From Bacteroidota bacterium (GTDB lineage: Bacteria > Bacteroidota > Bacteroidia > Chitinophagales > Chitinophagaceae): 47,852 nt of DNA. How positions within the stretch are numbered: position 1 is the first letter of the stretch; every line of letters starts with the position of its first letter. The translations under genes and the position numbers were made by a program. Shown piece after piece: positions 1 to 9,126 of this stretch. The notes under the pieces are model-generated. The model ran no database searches. It was not told the origin of the DNA and saw only the letters and a program-made list of their open reading frames with translations. The stretch is from assembly GCA_023416995.1 (NCBI GenBank), contig JAEZGI010000042.1, positions 1 through 47,852 on the forward strand, given 5' to 3'.

Positions 1-682
1 ATGCAGTAACCTGTGCCTGTACATCCTGTACCAACCGTAGCTGGGTGTACAATTTCAGTTTGATCGTGTTTGCAGCTTTTATCCATTTTGCAGTGTTACC
101 CTTGAAGATATAATCATCAGCAGCAGGTTTAGATGGATTTACTGCAGGGTTGTTGATGTCTGCGATAGCTTCGTCTAACATGGCGAGAAGCTGAGGATAG
201 ATATCCGATCCCTTGTCAAACTTAGGCTGTGTAACACCACCTTCAAAGCTGTCAAACTCAGAAAATGGAACATCACCCCAAACATCAACCATCATACTGA
301 AAGTATAAGCTTTCAGGATCTTTGCGATACCTACGTACACAAAACGATTTTCTGCGGTACCGCGGGTAATGATCACATTCAGATTGGAAATAGCTGCGTA
401 CAGGCCACCCCATCCAGAAGAGCCCGCGCCGTAACGATCCGCTCCTACACGGCCCGTTATCTGGTGGGTATAAACCGCCATTGTATTACCAAGTCCAGAA
501 CCTAAAGCAAGGTTGTTTGAGATATTGCGCTCAGCCGCACTCAATACCATCGACAATTGTACAGATGATGGAGTAGGGCTGTTCACATTTTTATTAACGT
601 CAAGAAATTTTTTGCATCCTGTCCCTGCAACCGTCAGCACTGCTACGGAAGCCAGGGAATATATTAATGATCGTCTTCTCAT
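1..682 (-). CDS. SusD/RagB-like outer-membrane lipoprotein (3' end cut off by window edge)
   Basis: Seen: a minus-strand frame stays open from ATG at 682 to the window edge (227 codons, no stop). It begins MRRRSLIYSLASVAVLTVAG followed by TGCKKFLDVN, a lipoprotein signal peptide with the modified Cys around residue 23 and the KKFLDVN start common in SusD-like proteins. Later stretches such as YAAISNLNVII and MMVDVWGDVPFSEFD are typical of the TPR-rich SusD fold. Known: SusD-like lipoproteins cap the SusC channel outside the outer membrane and bind the nutrient, usually a glycan or peptide. Context: it lies 22 bp downstream of susC on the same strand, so the two are one operon. The substrate cannot be read from the sequence. 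The C-terminal half is outside the window. Confidence 0.9.
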   Translation of the reverse strand, partial: MRRRSLIYSLASVAVLTVAGTGCKKFLDVNKNVNSPTPSSVQLSMVLSAAERNISNNLALGSGLGNTMAVYTHQITGRVGADRYGAGSSGWGGLYAAISNLNVIITRGTAENRFVYVGIAKILKAYTFSMMVDVWGDVPFSEFDSFEGGVTQPKFDKGSDIYPQLLAMLDEAIADINNPAVNPSKPAADDYIFKGNTAKWIKAANTIKLKLYTQLRLVQDVQAQVTA

Positions 683-704
683 GTTTGAAATTTTGCGATT
701 GATG

Positions 705-3700
705 TTAGAAGGTTACATTTAAGTTAACGCCAAACCTTTTTGTACTTGGCGCACCACCGGTTTCAACACCCTGGGTTCCGCTGCCAACAACTGAGTTGAT
801 GTCTGGATCAAAGTTGGTGTACTTCGGAACGTTTGGAGCCAGGAACCAAAGGTTACGGCCGGTTAAGGTTACGCTCACAGCAGATAATTTCATTCTGCTC
901 ACCAACTTGGTTGGTAAACTGTATCCAAAAGCAATCTCCCTCAACCTGTATACTGTACCATCAAAAACGGAGTATTCAAATGCACCATTCGTTGCGAAAC
1001 TTGCACCAGTTCCTGCAGTGAAGAACAAGTCATTTGTAGTAACCCGTGTTTGGTTTGGTATCATTTTTCCACCATCCAGCATAGGTGTATAACGGTTAAG
1101 ACCATCAGCACCTGTGACTGGTGTAGGGTTTCCGTAAACACCGGTGATAACTGCATTTTTCTCCCTGTTCTCAGTATCCCTGGTAACACCGCGACCCAAC
1201 ATACCGTTGATTGACTCAGAATAGAAGTCACCTCCAACAGTAGCGTCAACAAGAATGTTCAGATGAAATCCTTTGTAGGTAAAAGTGTTGGTTAAACCCA
1301 GTTTGAAATCAGCGTTAGGATTTCCAACCATTCCCTGGTTGGGATCCAGGTAAGGCATACCCGAGGTAGGATTGATCAACAATTGACCATCTTCGGTACG
1401 AGCCGAATAGGAACCCCGCAGGTAACCATAGGGAAAACCGGCCTCGATCCAGTTATAACCACCTAAAATGTCTCTTGTAAGACCCTCAACAAGTTTTTCA
1501 ACTGTGTTGTTGTTTTTGGTGAAGATTCCACGAATATCCCAGCGGAAATTTTTTGATGATACCGGACTAACATCCAATCCAATTTCCCAACCTGTATTAC
1601 GGATTTCACCAAGGTTGGTATAGAAAGAGCTATAACCTGTGGTTTGTGGTAAGCCGATGGCATAGATCAGATCAGTAGAACGTTTATCATACCAGGTAAC
1701 TTCTAATCCTAAACGTTGGTTGAAGAACCGCAGATCAGATCCGATTTCAATTTCTGAAGTGAACTCAGGAGTCAACTCAGGATCATAGGTTGATCCACCG
1801 CGTGTAGCAAGTGGTTGACCAAGGAAGCCCGCAGCGCTTAATCCAAAAATTGGTTCGCCGTTGTGTGGTGCCGCATCGTTACCTACGCGTGCATAACCTG
1901 CACGGATCTTACCATAGTCAAGCCAGTTTGATTTGAGTTTAAATGCATCGGACCAAACAAGTGAACCCGTAATGCCCGGATAGAAATATTGTGCATTTTT
2001 ATATGGAAGTGTTGAGGTCAGATCAGTCCTTCCGGTCAGGGTCACAAACGCAAAGTTGCGGTAACCCAGTGAAGCATCCCCAAAGAAACCTACCAATCTT
2101 CTTTTCGTACGTGTATCACCGCTAAAAGTTTGCCGACGTGTGTTGGTAAGATTGAAAAGACCCGGAATTACAAAATCCACTCCATACACTTGCTGGTTAC
2201 GTGAGTTTCTTTCGTTGACATCGCCACCGATGTTAACATCCAGTGTGAAATCATTCGAAATTTTGGGGCTGAATACGGCGACAAGTTTACCTTGAATTTC
2301 CTGTTGCCTGTTAACAACCTCGGTAATAGTTCCCAATGCATTATCCGCACTACCAAGTGATGACTTATCGATGATCTGATCTCTGAACAGTGCGTAACTA
2401 TTCACACCCGCGTTGAAATCAACCCTAATCCAATTGTTGAACTTATAAGAAGCTCTGACGTTTGCAACCAAACGATCATCAATTGAAGTGATCACGTTAT
2501 GTTTCGCGCCCCATACCGGGTTTGTATATTGGCCGTCATTGAAACCAATTTGTTGCCCGGCGCGGTTTTCAGAAGGCCATCCAACAATATCCCAGTTACG
2601 GGCCATAGTATAAGTACGACCCCACTGAGAAAGGAAGTTTTGTGCAGCGCCAATGAAACCACCGATCTGTTTGGAACGTGCATAAGACATGTTAGCGCCT
2701 ATGGTCAGTTTACCAATTGCGGTTTGTCCACCAACACTGATGTTATTCTTCTGATAACTTGAATTTGTGATATAACCGTTCTGATCGGTTCTTGACAACG
2801 TAACATTGAAAAGTGAATTTCCTTCACCACCATTTAAACCAACGGAATGCTCCATAAGGTTACCGGTGTTGAACAATGCAGATACGTTATTAGGAACTGC
2901 TTTATAAGCAAGACGGCCATTAGGAAATAATTCCGGATAGGAATTGTACATGGTTGCCCATGTAGTTGCCGGGATAGAATCAATACCTGAAGCTGAAGTT
3001 CCGATTACATTACCACCTGCATCATAAATAACGCCTTTGCCGAAACGTGCTCCCCATGAACCATTGGAGGATTGTGTTCTAAAGTTTGCACCAGCGCCGT
3101 ACAAATTCTGGAACTCAGGAATATCAGCAATTTTTTCAATGCTGTATCCACCCCTGTAAGTTACGTTTAACGATTTAGCACCTTTACGTGGGTTACCGGA
3201 TTTTGTAGTAATTAACAGAACTCCATTCGCAGCACGGGATCCATAAAGAGAAGCCGCAGCAGCACCTTTCAGTACGTTGATTGACTCAATGTCATTTGGA
3301 TCTATGTTGTTTAGACCCGAACCATAAGTACCACCACCGCTAAAGGGGTTTGAAGTATTTACCAGAGGATTGCTGTACGGTACACCATCCACGACGATCA
3401 ATGGTTCACCACCACTAAATGAAGAAACCCCGCGAATCTGAATCCGCGAAGCAGCACCCGGCGCACCCTGACCAGCGCGAATATCAACGCCCGGTACCTT
3501 ACCCGCAAGTGCATTTAAGATGTTTGGCTCAGACTTCTGAACCAATGTGCCCGGATCAACCTTAGACACGGCATATCCAAGGGCACGCTCTGAACGTTTG
3601 ATACCCATCGCGGTTACTACCACCTCAGATAAATCCGCTTTGCTTTCACTAAGCGTAACATCAATAGTACTTGCAGTACCGAGGGTCACCTCTTTTGTTG

Positions 3701-3935
3701 TAAAGCCTACTCCTGACAGGACCAGTACGTCCCCTTTTGCAGCAGTAATTTTAAAATTGCCCTCTGCATCGGATGTGGTACCTGTGTTTGACTTGCCTTT
3801 AATGACAATTGATACAAACGGGACCGGATTTCCGTTGTCGTCTTTAATCCGTCCCGTAATGGTCGGGACCTGCGACTGAACGGCAATTGCGAGGCATAGG
3901 AATGCCAGCAAGAAACTGGTAAACTTTTTTCTCAT
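705..3935 (-). CDS. SusC/RagA-type TonB-linked outer-membrane transporter
   Basis: Seen: 1076 residues. A signal peptide (MRKKFTSFLLAFLCLAIAVQ, then SQ) is followed by a carboxypeptidase-D-regulatory-like domain (about 25-105, TGRIKDDNGNPVPFVSIVIK). Next come a TonB-box-like LSEVVVTAMG (about 103-112), a plug domain (about 120-245, including NALAGKVPGVDI and LIVVDGVPY), and a long beta-barrel ending in NLNVTF with a C-terminal Phe. The length is normal for SusC. Known: the protein imports oligosaccharides or peptides across the outer membrane with TonB energy and pairs with a SusD lipoprotein. Context: SusD follows after 22 bp. No glycoside hydrolase, peptidase or ECF sigma/anti-sigma gene adjoins it inside the window, so the substrate and regulation remain unknown. 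Confidence 0.95.
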   Translation of the reverse strand: MRKKFTSFLLAFLCLAIAVQSQVPTITGRIKDDNGNPVPFVSIVIKGKSNTGTTSDAEGNFKITAAKGDVLVLSGVGFTTKEVTLGTASTIDVTLSESKADLSEVVVTAMGIKRSERALGYAVSKVDPGTLVQKSEPNILNALAGKVPGVDIRAGQGAPGAASRIQIRGVSSFSGGEPLIVVDGVPYSNPLVNTSNPFSGGGTYGSGLNNIDPNDIESINVLKGAAAASLYGSRAANGVLLITTKSGNPRKGAKSLNVTYRGGYSIEKIADIPEFQNLYGAGANFRTQSSNGSWGARFGKGVIYDAGGNVIGTSASGIDSIPATTWATMYNSYPELFPNGRLAYKAVPNNVSALFNTGNLMEHSVGLNGGEGNSLFNVTLSRTDQNGYITNSSYQKNNISVGGQTAIGKLTIGANMSYARSKQIGGFIGAAQNFLSQWGRTYTMARNWDIVGWPSENRAGQQIGFNDGQYTNPVWGAKHNVITSIDDRLVANVRASYKFNNWIRVDFNAGVNSYALFRDQIIDKSSLGSADNALGTITEVVNRQQEIQGKLVAVFSPKISNDFTLDVNIGGDVNERNSRNQQVYGVDFVIPGLFNLTNTRRQTFSGDTRTKRRLVGFFGDASLGYRNFAFVTLTGRTDLTSTLPYKNAQYFYPGITGSLVWSDAFKLKSNWLDYGKIRAGYARVGNDAAPHNGEPIFGLSAAGFLGQPLATRGGSTYDPELTPEFTSEIEIGSDLRFFNQRLGLEVTWYDKRSTDLIYAIGLPQTTGYSSFYTNLGEIRNTGWEIGLDVSPVSSKNFRWDIRGIFTKNNNTVEKLVEGLTRDILGGYNWIEAGFPYGYLRGSYSARTEDGQLLINPTSGMPYLDPNQGMVGNPNADFKLGLTNTFTYKGFHLNILVDATVGGDFYSESINGMLGRGVTRDTENREKNAVITGVYGNPTPVTGADGLNRYTPMLDGGKMIPNQTRVTTNDLFFTAGTGASFATNGAFEYSVFDGTVYRLREIAFGYSLPTKLVSRMKLSAVSVTLTGRNLWFLAPNVPKYTNFDPDINSVVGSGTQGVETGGAPSTKRFGVNLNVTF

Positions 3936-4268
3936 GTGTTAGTTTTGGTTAATAGTTTGTTAACTGTTGGACTAAATGAATGTAAAAACTTTTATCAAGA
4001 AAACTTCAATTCATTAAACAAGACAAGAAAAAAAATTTTATGCCTATATAGTGCGCTTATATTCAGAAGGTTACATGTGAGTATTAATCATTACTTTTCG
4101 ACTTGTTTTTATGTGTATGACGGCGATCAGCAACCGAAGTCGAACAGCACCGGAACATTTGCAAAACTTTCACCTATCAGATTCTGTCTGATTGTGTGCC
4201 TGAAAACGATGCAAAAGATGGCTATCAGCAAACATTGTTTAAATTATAATGCGTGCTAGGGTACCTGC
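3936..4268. other. Intergenic region upstream of susC, no gene seen
   Basis: About 330 bp between the susC start and the recQ terminator. It must hold the susC promoter and leader. I find no exact TAnnTTTG element on the minus strand; the nearest are one-mismatch versions around 4160 and 4229. A short inverted repeat (ATCAGA, loop, TCTGAT) lies near 4180. The plus-strand frame beginning at 3936 has no homology-like features and looks spurious. Confidence 0.5.
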
Positions 4269-4308
4269 AAAAAAAATCGTGCGTACCCCCAAAAGGCATA
4301 CGCACGAT
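4269..4308 (-). terminator. Rho-independent terminator of recQ
   Basis: On the minus strand a perfect 10-bp stem, ATCGTGCGTA/TACGCACGAT (4299-4308 with 4276-4285), has a 13-nt loop and is followed at once by a run of seven or more T. It lies 20 bp past the recQ stop codon. Confidence 0.9.
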
Positions 4309-4328
4309 ACTATCTATAAAAAAGAGAA

Positions 4329-6611
4329 TTAATTACCGTATTCGCTCAGGAATTTGATCCGCATGATCTTTAACTGCTCCCAATTGAAATTACTGTCTTT
4401 CAACTCCTCCAAAGCAATTTGCAAACTGGAGGTTTCGCAACTTTTAAAGTATTCAATGATCTCATCCTGCTCGTATTCATCCAACAACTCATCAATTGCA
4501 TAATCAAGATTCAAACGGGTTCCACTCGCAGCAATGGTTTCCATGTTTTCAAGTAACACATCCAAACGCAGATCTTTATTTTTCGCAATAGTTTCAAGCG
4601 GAATCTTTTTGTCGACCTGTTGAATAATGTACACCTTGTTCAGACTTTTGTTAGCCACATTTTTCATGATGAAGTCATCAGGCTTTACAATGTTATTGTC
4701 TGCAACATACTTTTCAATCAGTTCAACAAAGGGTTTACCATATCGGATTGATTTACCCTTGCTGACCCCCTGGCATTTTTCAAGATCCACCAAAGTGGTC
4801 GGATACAAAGTGGCCATATCCTGTAGAGAAGTTTCAAGGAAGATCACAAAAGGTGGCAGTTTTTTTCGTTTTGCTTCTTTCTGCCGAAGATCTTTCAGCA
4901 TCTCGAATAACTTCTCATCAGTCGCGCCCCCTGTATTACTTTCAGCCGGCGCTTCTTCGTCGTCAGCATTGGCTTCTTCAAACAGATTATTAAGCACAAT
5001 CTTAAACGACTTCGGCTTCTTCATGAAGTCGGTGCCCTTCTTTGTCAGTTTTAGAACACCGTAATCTTCGATGTCTTTGCTTAACATGTCTTCGAGCAAC
5101 AATTGACGGATCAATGAGTTCCAGTAATGATCTTCTTTGTCTTTGCCGGATCCAAATTCTGCAAGTTTGTCGTGACGATACATCGCAATATTTGGCGTGA
5201 GATGACCACGCAATACATGCACGGCATAAACTGTGGCAAAACCCTCATCCAGCGCCTTTACCGTTTTCAGAACTTTGACGGCATCTTCTTTCGCTTCTAC
5301 TCTTTCTTTAGGATGCAGACAGTTGTCACAGCTTCCGCAGTTTGGCGTGTCATAATCTTCCCCGAAATAACTCATCAACACTTTGCGCCGGCAAACCCCG
5401 GTTTCCGCAAAAGCTACGGTTTCACTGATCAGTTGCGCTCCAACTTCCCGCTCGCTTAATGGCTTATCGCGCATCAGGTGTTCGAGCTTTGAAACGTCTT
5501 TATGAGAGTAGTATAAAATACATTTTCCTTCCAGTCCATCGCGACCCGCGCGACCAGTTTCCTGGTAATAGTTTTCAATACTCTTTGGAATGTTGTAGTG
5601 AATCACAAACCTGATATCCGGTTTGTCGATACCCATCCCAAATGCAATGGTTGCAACAATAACCTGCACATCTTCATTCAGAAAAAGATCCTGTCTTGCT
5701 GCACGAAGTTTGCCATCAAGCCCGGCATGATAAGCAACAGCTTTGATGCCATTTGCTTCAAGCGTACCGGCAAGTTCTTCTGTTGTTTTGCGGTTTAAGG
5801 TATAAATGATGCCGCTGCTTCCTTTCATGCCTTTGATGAAACGAACAATGCTTTCGTCGGTTTGATTTTTCCTGATCTTAGGTTGAATCTCGTAATAAAG
5901 ATTCCCCCGGTTGAACGAAGAGATAAAAATGTTCGGCTCACGTAAACACATGTTCTTGATGATATCACTCTGCACTTTGGGTGTTGCCGTTGCGGTAAGC
6001 GCGATCATCGGTACGTCTGCGTTTATCTGTTCCATCATTTCACGCAGCCGGCGGTATTCCGGTCTGAAATCATGTCCCCACTCAGAGATACAGTGAGCCT
6101 CATCAACAGCGAAGAATGAAATCTTCAGATCAGAAAAGAACTCAAGGTTTTCCTGTTTCGTTAGCGTTTCCGGTGCTACATAAAGCATTTTGGTGTGACC
6201 TTCCGTGAGGTCGGATTTCACAACCGCTATTTGTTTCTTGGTGAGTGTTGAGTTAAGAAAATGCGCTACATGGTCTTTTTCACTGAACCCGCGGATCAGG
6301 TCCACCTGGTTTTTCATCAGTGCAATCAGGGGGCTTACAATAATGGCGACACCTTCGCTCATGAGTGCCGGTAACTGGTAGCATAAACTTTTACCGCCAC
6401 CGGTTGGCATAATCACAAAAGTATCCTTGCCACTTAACAAGCTTTTGACCGCTTGTTCCTGCGTGCCTTTGAATGCTTTAAATCCAAAATACTGATGAAG
6501 TGCGTCGTATAGGTAAGCGTCTGTTGATGGGATTGAATCGTTGGAACGGGCTGCCGTTGCCAGGGTTGTTTTCTTTGTACGGGTGCTTGCTTTTTTTGCA
6601 GTGGTTGTCAT
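4329..6611 (-). CDS. recQ: ATP-dependent DNA helicase RecQ (first paralogue)
   Basis: Seen: 760 residues. After a basic N-terminal tail (KKASTRTKKTT) come the SF2 helicase motifs: MPTGGGKSLCYQLPAL (motif I), DEAHCISEWGHDFRP (motif II) and ALTATATP (motif III). GIDKPDIRFVIHYNIPKS and QETGRAGRDG (motif VI) close the core. A four-Cys zinc site follows (CRRKVLMSYFGEDYDTPNC, then CDNC), then the winged-helix RQC region and an HRDC-like segment (LPPFVIFLETSLQDMATLYP). A long acidic C-terminal extension contains an HTH-like stretch (IPLETIAKNKDLRLDVL). Known: RecQ unwinds 3'-5' in recombinational repair and at stalled forks. It is longer than E. coli RecQ (about 610 aa), which is usual in Bacteroidota. 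Context: a single-gene unit with its own terminator. A second RecQ lies at 27637-29856 with a different C-terminus. Confidence 0.96.
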   Translation of the reverse strand: MTTTAKKASTRTKKTTLATAARSNDSIPSTDAYLYDALHQYFGFKAFKGTQEQAVKSLLSGKDTFVIMPTGGGKSLCYQLPALMSEGVAIIVSPLIALMKNQVDLIRGFSEKDHVAHFLNSTLTKKQIAVVKSDLTEGHTKMLYVAPETLTKQENLEFFSDLKISFFAVDEAHCISEWGHDFRPEYRRLREMMEQINADVPMIALTATATPKVQSDIIKNMCLREPNIFISSFNRGNLYYEIQPKIRKNQTDESIVRFIKGMKGSSGIIYTLNRKTTEELAGTLEANGIKAVAYHAGLDGKLRAARQDLFLNEDVQVIVATIAFGMGIDKPDIRFVIHYNIPKSIENYYQETGRAGRDGLEGKCILYYSHKDVSKLEHLMRDKPLSEREVGAQLISETVAFAETGVCRRKVLMSYFGEDYDTPNCGSCDNCLHPKERVEAKEDAVKVLKTVKALDEGFATVYAVHVLRGHLTPNIAMYRHDKLAEFGSGKDKEDHYWNSLIRQLLLEDMLSKDIEDYGVLKLTKKGTDFMKKPKSFKIVLNNLFEEANADDEEAPAESNTGGATDEKLFEMLKDLRQKEAKRKKLPPFVIFLETSLQDMATLYPTTLVDLEKCQGVSKGKSIRYGKPFVELIEKYVADNNIVKPDDFIMKNVANKSLNKVYIIQQVDKKIPLETIAKNKDLRLDVLLENMETIAASGTRLNLDYAIDELLDEYEQDEIIEYFKSCETSSLQIALEELKDSNFNWEQLKIMRIKFLSEYGN

Positions 6612-6715
6612 GATCTAATTAGTTGTCTTCACGAGATTCCCGGATTGGGTTTATCTCATCACAGTAGAAGATCGTATCAGTTTCTTTCACCTGTAATTGG
6701 TTCCTGAAGGGGTGG

Positions 6716-6723
6716 CGAATTTA
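6716..6723 (-). promoter_or_regulatory. Possible -7 element for recQ
   Basis: The minus strand reads TAAATTCG, one mismatch from the Bacteroidota TAnnTTTG consensus, about 100 nt upstream of the recQ ATG. The -33 element is not convincing. Confidence 0.3.
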
Positions 6724-6874
6724 CTCTATTTTAGGGGTTATTACAATGGGATATGGCGTTCTTTTAACATTTATAACAAGAATATGACTAACTATTTTAA
6801 CGAATACTTGTTTACGCTTAGTGGCCGCCAGAACACCCCCTCCCGCAGTTAACATTCGTGTAATCAAATTTCAG

Positions 6875-6882
6875 TAGGTTTG
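6875..6882 (+). promoter_or_regulatory. Bacteroidota -7 promoter element (TAGGTTTG) for kdsD
   Basis: An exact TAnnTTTG match ends 11 nt before the kdsD ATG, so the predicted transcript start is only a few nucleotides upstream of the start codon. No clear -33 TTTG is seen. Confidence 0.55.
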
Positions 6883-6893
6883 CGGCTCAAATC

Positions 6894-7859
6894 ATGAAGA
6901 ACGTTGATATAAAATCTGTCGGCACCCGCACAGTTCGCCTCGAAGCAGCAGCGATCAGCAATCTCGCCGACCAGATAGACGATCAGTTTGAAGCAGCGGT
7001 ACAGGCAATCGCGTCAAATAAGGGGCGTTTGGTAGTAAGTGGTATCGGCAAAAGCGCCATAATCGCCCAAAAGCTGGTCGCCACCCTCAACTCAACTGGC
7101 ACTCCGGCCATCTTTCTTCACGCCGCCGATGCCATTCATGGTGACCTGGGAATTGTTCAGCAACAGGACGTTGTAATGATAATCAGCAAAAGCGGCGAGT
7201 CGCCGGAAATAAAAGTGCTGATGCCCCTGCTCCGGAATTTTGGCAACAAACTCATCGCAATGGTGGGAAATGTTCATTCCTATCTTGCCCGGCAGGTGGA
7301 TATCGTGCTTAACACCACCGTCTCCCAGGAGGCCTGCCCAAATAATCTAGCACCTACCAGCAGCACCACCGCTCAGCTCGTTATGGGCGACGCCATCGCC
7401 ATTGTGCTTATGGAGCTAAAAGGTTTCGGGTCGGACGATTTTGCAAAATTTCATCCTGGCGGCACACTTGGCAAGAAATTGTACCTGCGGGTATCAGATT
7501 TGTATACGCAGAACGAAAAACCGAGCGTGGGGCCGGATGCGCCGCTGGCTGATGTGATCCGCGAGATTTCAAAAAAACGATTGGGCGCAACAGTGGTCAC
7601 TGACGAACAGGACCAGGTTCTGGGTGTGGTTACTGACGGCGATTTACGGCGAATGCTGGAAAAAAGCATCTCCCTTGAAACTGCCACCGCCAGGGATATC
7701 ATGACAGTGAGCCCAAAAACGATTGAATCAAACAGGCTGGCCGTTGATGCGCTTGACTTGCTCAGAAAACATGATATTACACAACTGATCGTAGTAGAAG
7801 ATCAGCGGTATATTGGGATCATTCACCTGCACGACCTGATTCGTGAAGGTATCATTTGA
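6894..7859 (+). CDS. kdsD: D-arabinose 5-phosphate isomerase, KpsF/GutQ family
   Basis: Seen: 321 residues, close to E. coli KdsD (328). The SIS domain (about 30-175) has GIGKSAIIAQKLVATLNSTG, HAADAIHGDLG and ISKSGESPEI. The stretch LAPTSSTTAQLVMGDAIA is a family hallmark. Two CBS domains follow (about 205-260 and 270-321, VVTDGDLRRML and QLIVVEDQRYIGIIHLHDL). Known: it converts ribulose 5-phosphate to arabinose 5-phosphate, the first step to the LPS sugar Kdo, in the cytoplasm. Context: it is followed 50 bp later by manC, so both supply activated sugars for surface polysaccharide. The kdsA, kdsB and kdsC genes are not in the window. Confidence 0.93.
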   Translation: MKNVDIKSVGTRTVRLEAAAISNLADQIDDQFEAAVQAIASNKGRLVVSGIGKSAIIAQKLVATLNSTGTPAIFLHAADAIHGDLGIVQQQDVVMIISKSGESPEIKVLMPLLRNFGNKLIAMVGNVHSYLARQVDIVLNTTVSQEACPNNLAPTSSTTAQLVMGDAIAIVLMELKGFGSDDFAKFHPGGTLGKKLYLRVSDLYTQNEKPSVGPDAPLADVIREISKKRLGATVVTDEQDQVLGVVTDGDLRRMLEKSISLETATARDIMTVSPKTIESNRLAVDALDLLRKHDITQLIVVEDQRYIGIIHLHDLIREGII

Positions 7860-7909
7860 TCATCGTCATCCTTATTATAAACGAAATTCATTCACCCGAA
7901 TAATACGAC

Positions 7910-8992
7910 ATGAATAAACATCACTACGTAGCAATCATGGCCGGTGGCATCGGCAGCCGCTTCTGGCCCATGAGCCGAACCAATTTCCCAAAACAGTTCC
8001 TCGACATTCTTAACACAGGCAAAACCCTGATCCAGTCAACGTTCGACAGATTTGCCGGCTTTGTTCCGGTTGAGAATATTTTTGTAATAACCTCGAACGA
8101 ATATGTCAACATCGTTAAGAACCAATTGCCTGATCTGCCCCTTCAAAACATTTTAGGCGAACCCTCCCGTAAAAACACAGCTCCCTGTATAGCTTATATA
8201 TCATTTAAACTGTTTCAGCTGGACCCTAAGGCCTCTCTTATCGTGGCGCCTGCGGATCATATTATTCTTGACCCGATCGCGTTCACCAAGGTTTCTCTTG
8301 AAGCACTAACCTTTGTAAATAAACACAATGCGTTTATTACGCTCGGCATTAAACCAACCTACGCTAACACCGGCTACGGATATATCCAGTATGAGCAACA
8401 CGGGGTAACCGACAATGTCTATAAAGTAAAAACCTTCACCGAAAAACCCAATCTGGAACTGGCCAAAACTTTCATTGCCAGTGGTGAATTTCTATGGAAC
8501 GCTGGCATATTTGTATGGCAGGTCAAAAACATACTAACCGCCTTTCAAAAATACCTGCCGGAAATGTATGAGGTTTTTGAAGCCGGGCAGGACAAATTCA
8601 ACACTCCGGATGAAGCTGCGGCTTTAAATGAAATCTATCCGCAATGCCCAAGTCTTTCAATTGATTTTGGAATAATGGAGAAAGCAGACAATGTCTATAT
8701 CATCCCTTCTTCTTTCGGCTGGAGCGACCTTGGAACCTGGAACAGTGCTTATGAAAACCTGGAAAAAGATTACCTCGCTAACGCAGTCGCGGGCGAAAAT
8801 GTGATTGTTATTGATGCTACAAAATGTGTGGTGCATGCCCCCAATAATAAACTTGTAATGCTACAGGGCCTCGACGATTATATTGTTGTTGATACCGAAG
8901 ACGTATTGCTTATCTGCAAAAAAGAAAAAGAACAGGAGATCAAAGAATACGTTGCGGAAGTAAAACGAAATAAAGGAGACAGGTTCTTGTAA
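7910..8992 (+). CDS. manC: Mannose-1-phosphate guanylyltransferase
   Basis: Seen: 360 residues. The N-terminal nucleotidyltransferase signature is GGIGSRFWPMSRTNFPKQFL (11-30). APADHIILD, TFTEKPN, FLWNAGIFVW and SIDFGIMEKA are further GT-A family motifs, and the protein ends in a short left-handed-helix-like region (VIVIDATKCVVHA to VVDTEDVLLIC). It has only the transferase part; the mannose-6-phosphate isomerase half of the long bifunctional ManC/AlgA proteins is absent. Known: it makes GDP-mannose from mannose 1-phosphate and GTP for glycans and GDP-fucose. Context: 50 bp after kdsD, same strand, probably co-transcribed. Confidence 0.93.
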   Translation: MNKHHYVAIMAGGIGSRFWPMSRTNFPKQFLDILNTGKTLIQSTFDRFAGFVPVENIFVITSNEYVNIVKNQLPDLPLQNILGEPSRKNTAPCIAYISFKLFQLDPKASLIVAPADHIILDPIAFTKVSLEALTFVNKHNAFITLGIKPTYANTGYGYIQYEQHGVTDNVYKVKTFTEKPNLELAKTFIASGEFLWNAGIFVWQVKNILTAFQKYLPEMYEVFEAGQDKFNTPDEAAALNEIYPQCPSLSIDFGIMEKADNVYIIPSSFGWSDLGTWNSAYENLEKDYLANAVAGENVIVIDATKCVVHAPNNKLVMLQGLDDYIVVDTEDVLLICKKEKEQEIKEYVAEVKRNKGDRFL

Positions 8993-9087
8993 GCTGAAGT
9001 ACGTGGGTACGACCCGACCTTGCACATAACCCTGGTAAAAAGAGAAGCAAACCTTCCCCGTTTCGGTTACAATAACCTTTCATAAAT

Positions 9088-9124
9088 TGCAACAGGCAGT
9101 TGTCCAAACCAACTGCCTGTTGCA
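9088..9124 (+). promoter_or_regulatory. Perfect 14-bp hairpin directly before the exonuclease start codon
   Basis: TGCAACAGGCAGTT (9088-9101), a 9-nt loop, then AACTGCCTGTTGCA (9111-9124): all 14 pairs match. The ATG of the next gene starts at 9127, two nucleotides past the stem. No T-run follows on either strand, so it is not a typical intrinsic terminator. In an RNA it would cover the ribosome-binding region of the exonuclease gene. It could also act as a pause, processing or protein-binding site. Confidence 0.7.
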
Positions 9125-9126
9125 TT

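Noticed and set aside
3936..4259. 107-residue frame upstream of susC
   Set aside because: It lies in the susC promoter region, has no typical start context and no recognisable domain.
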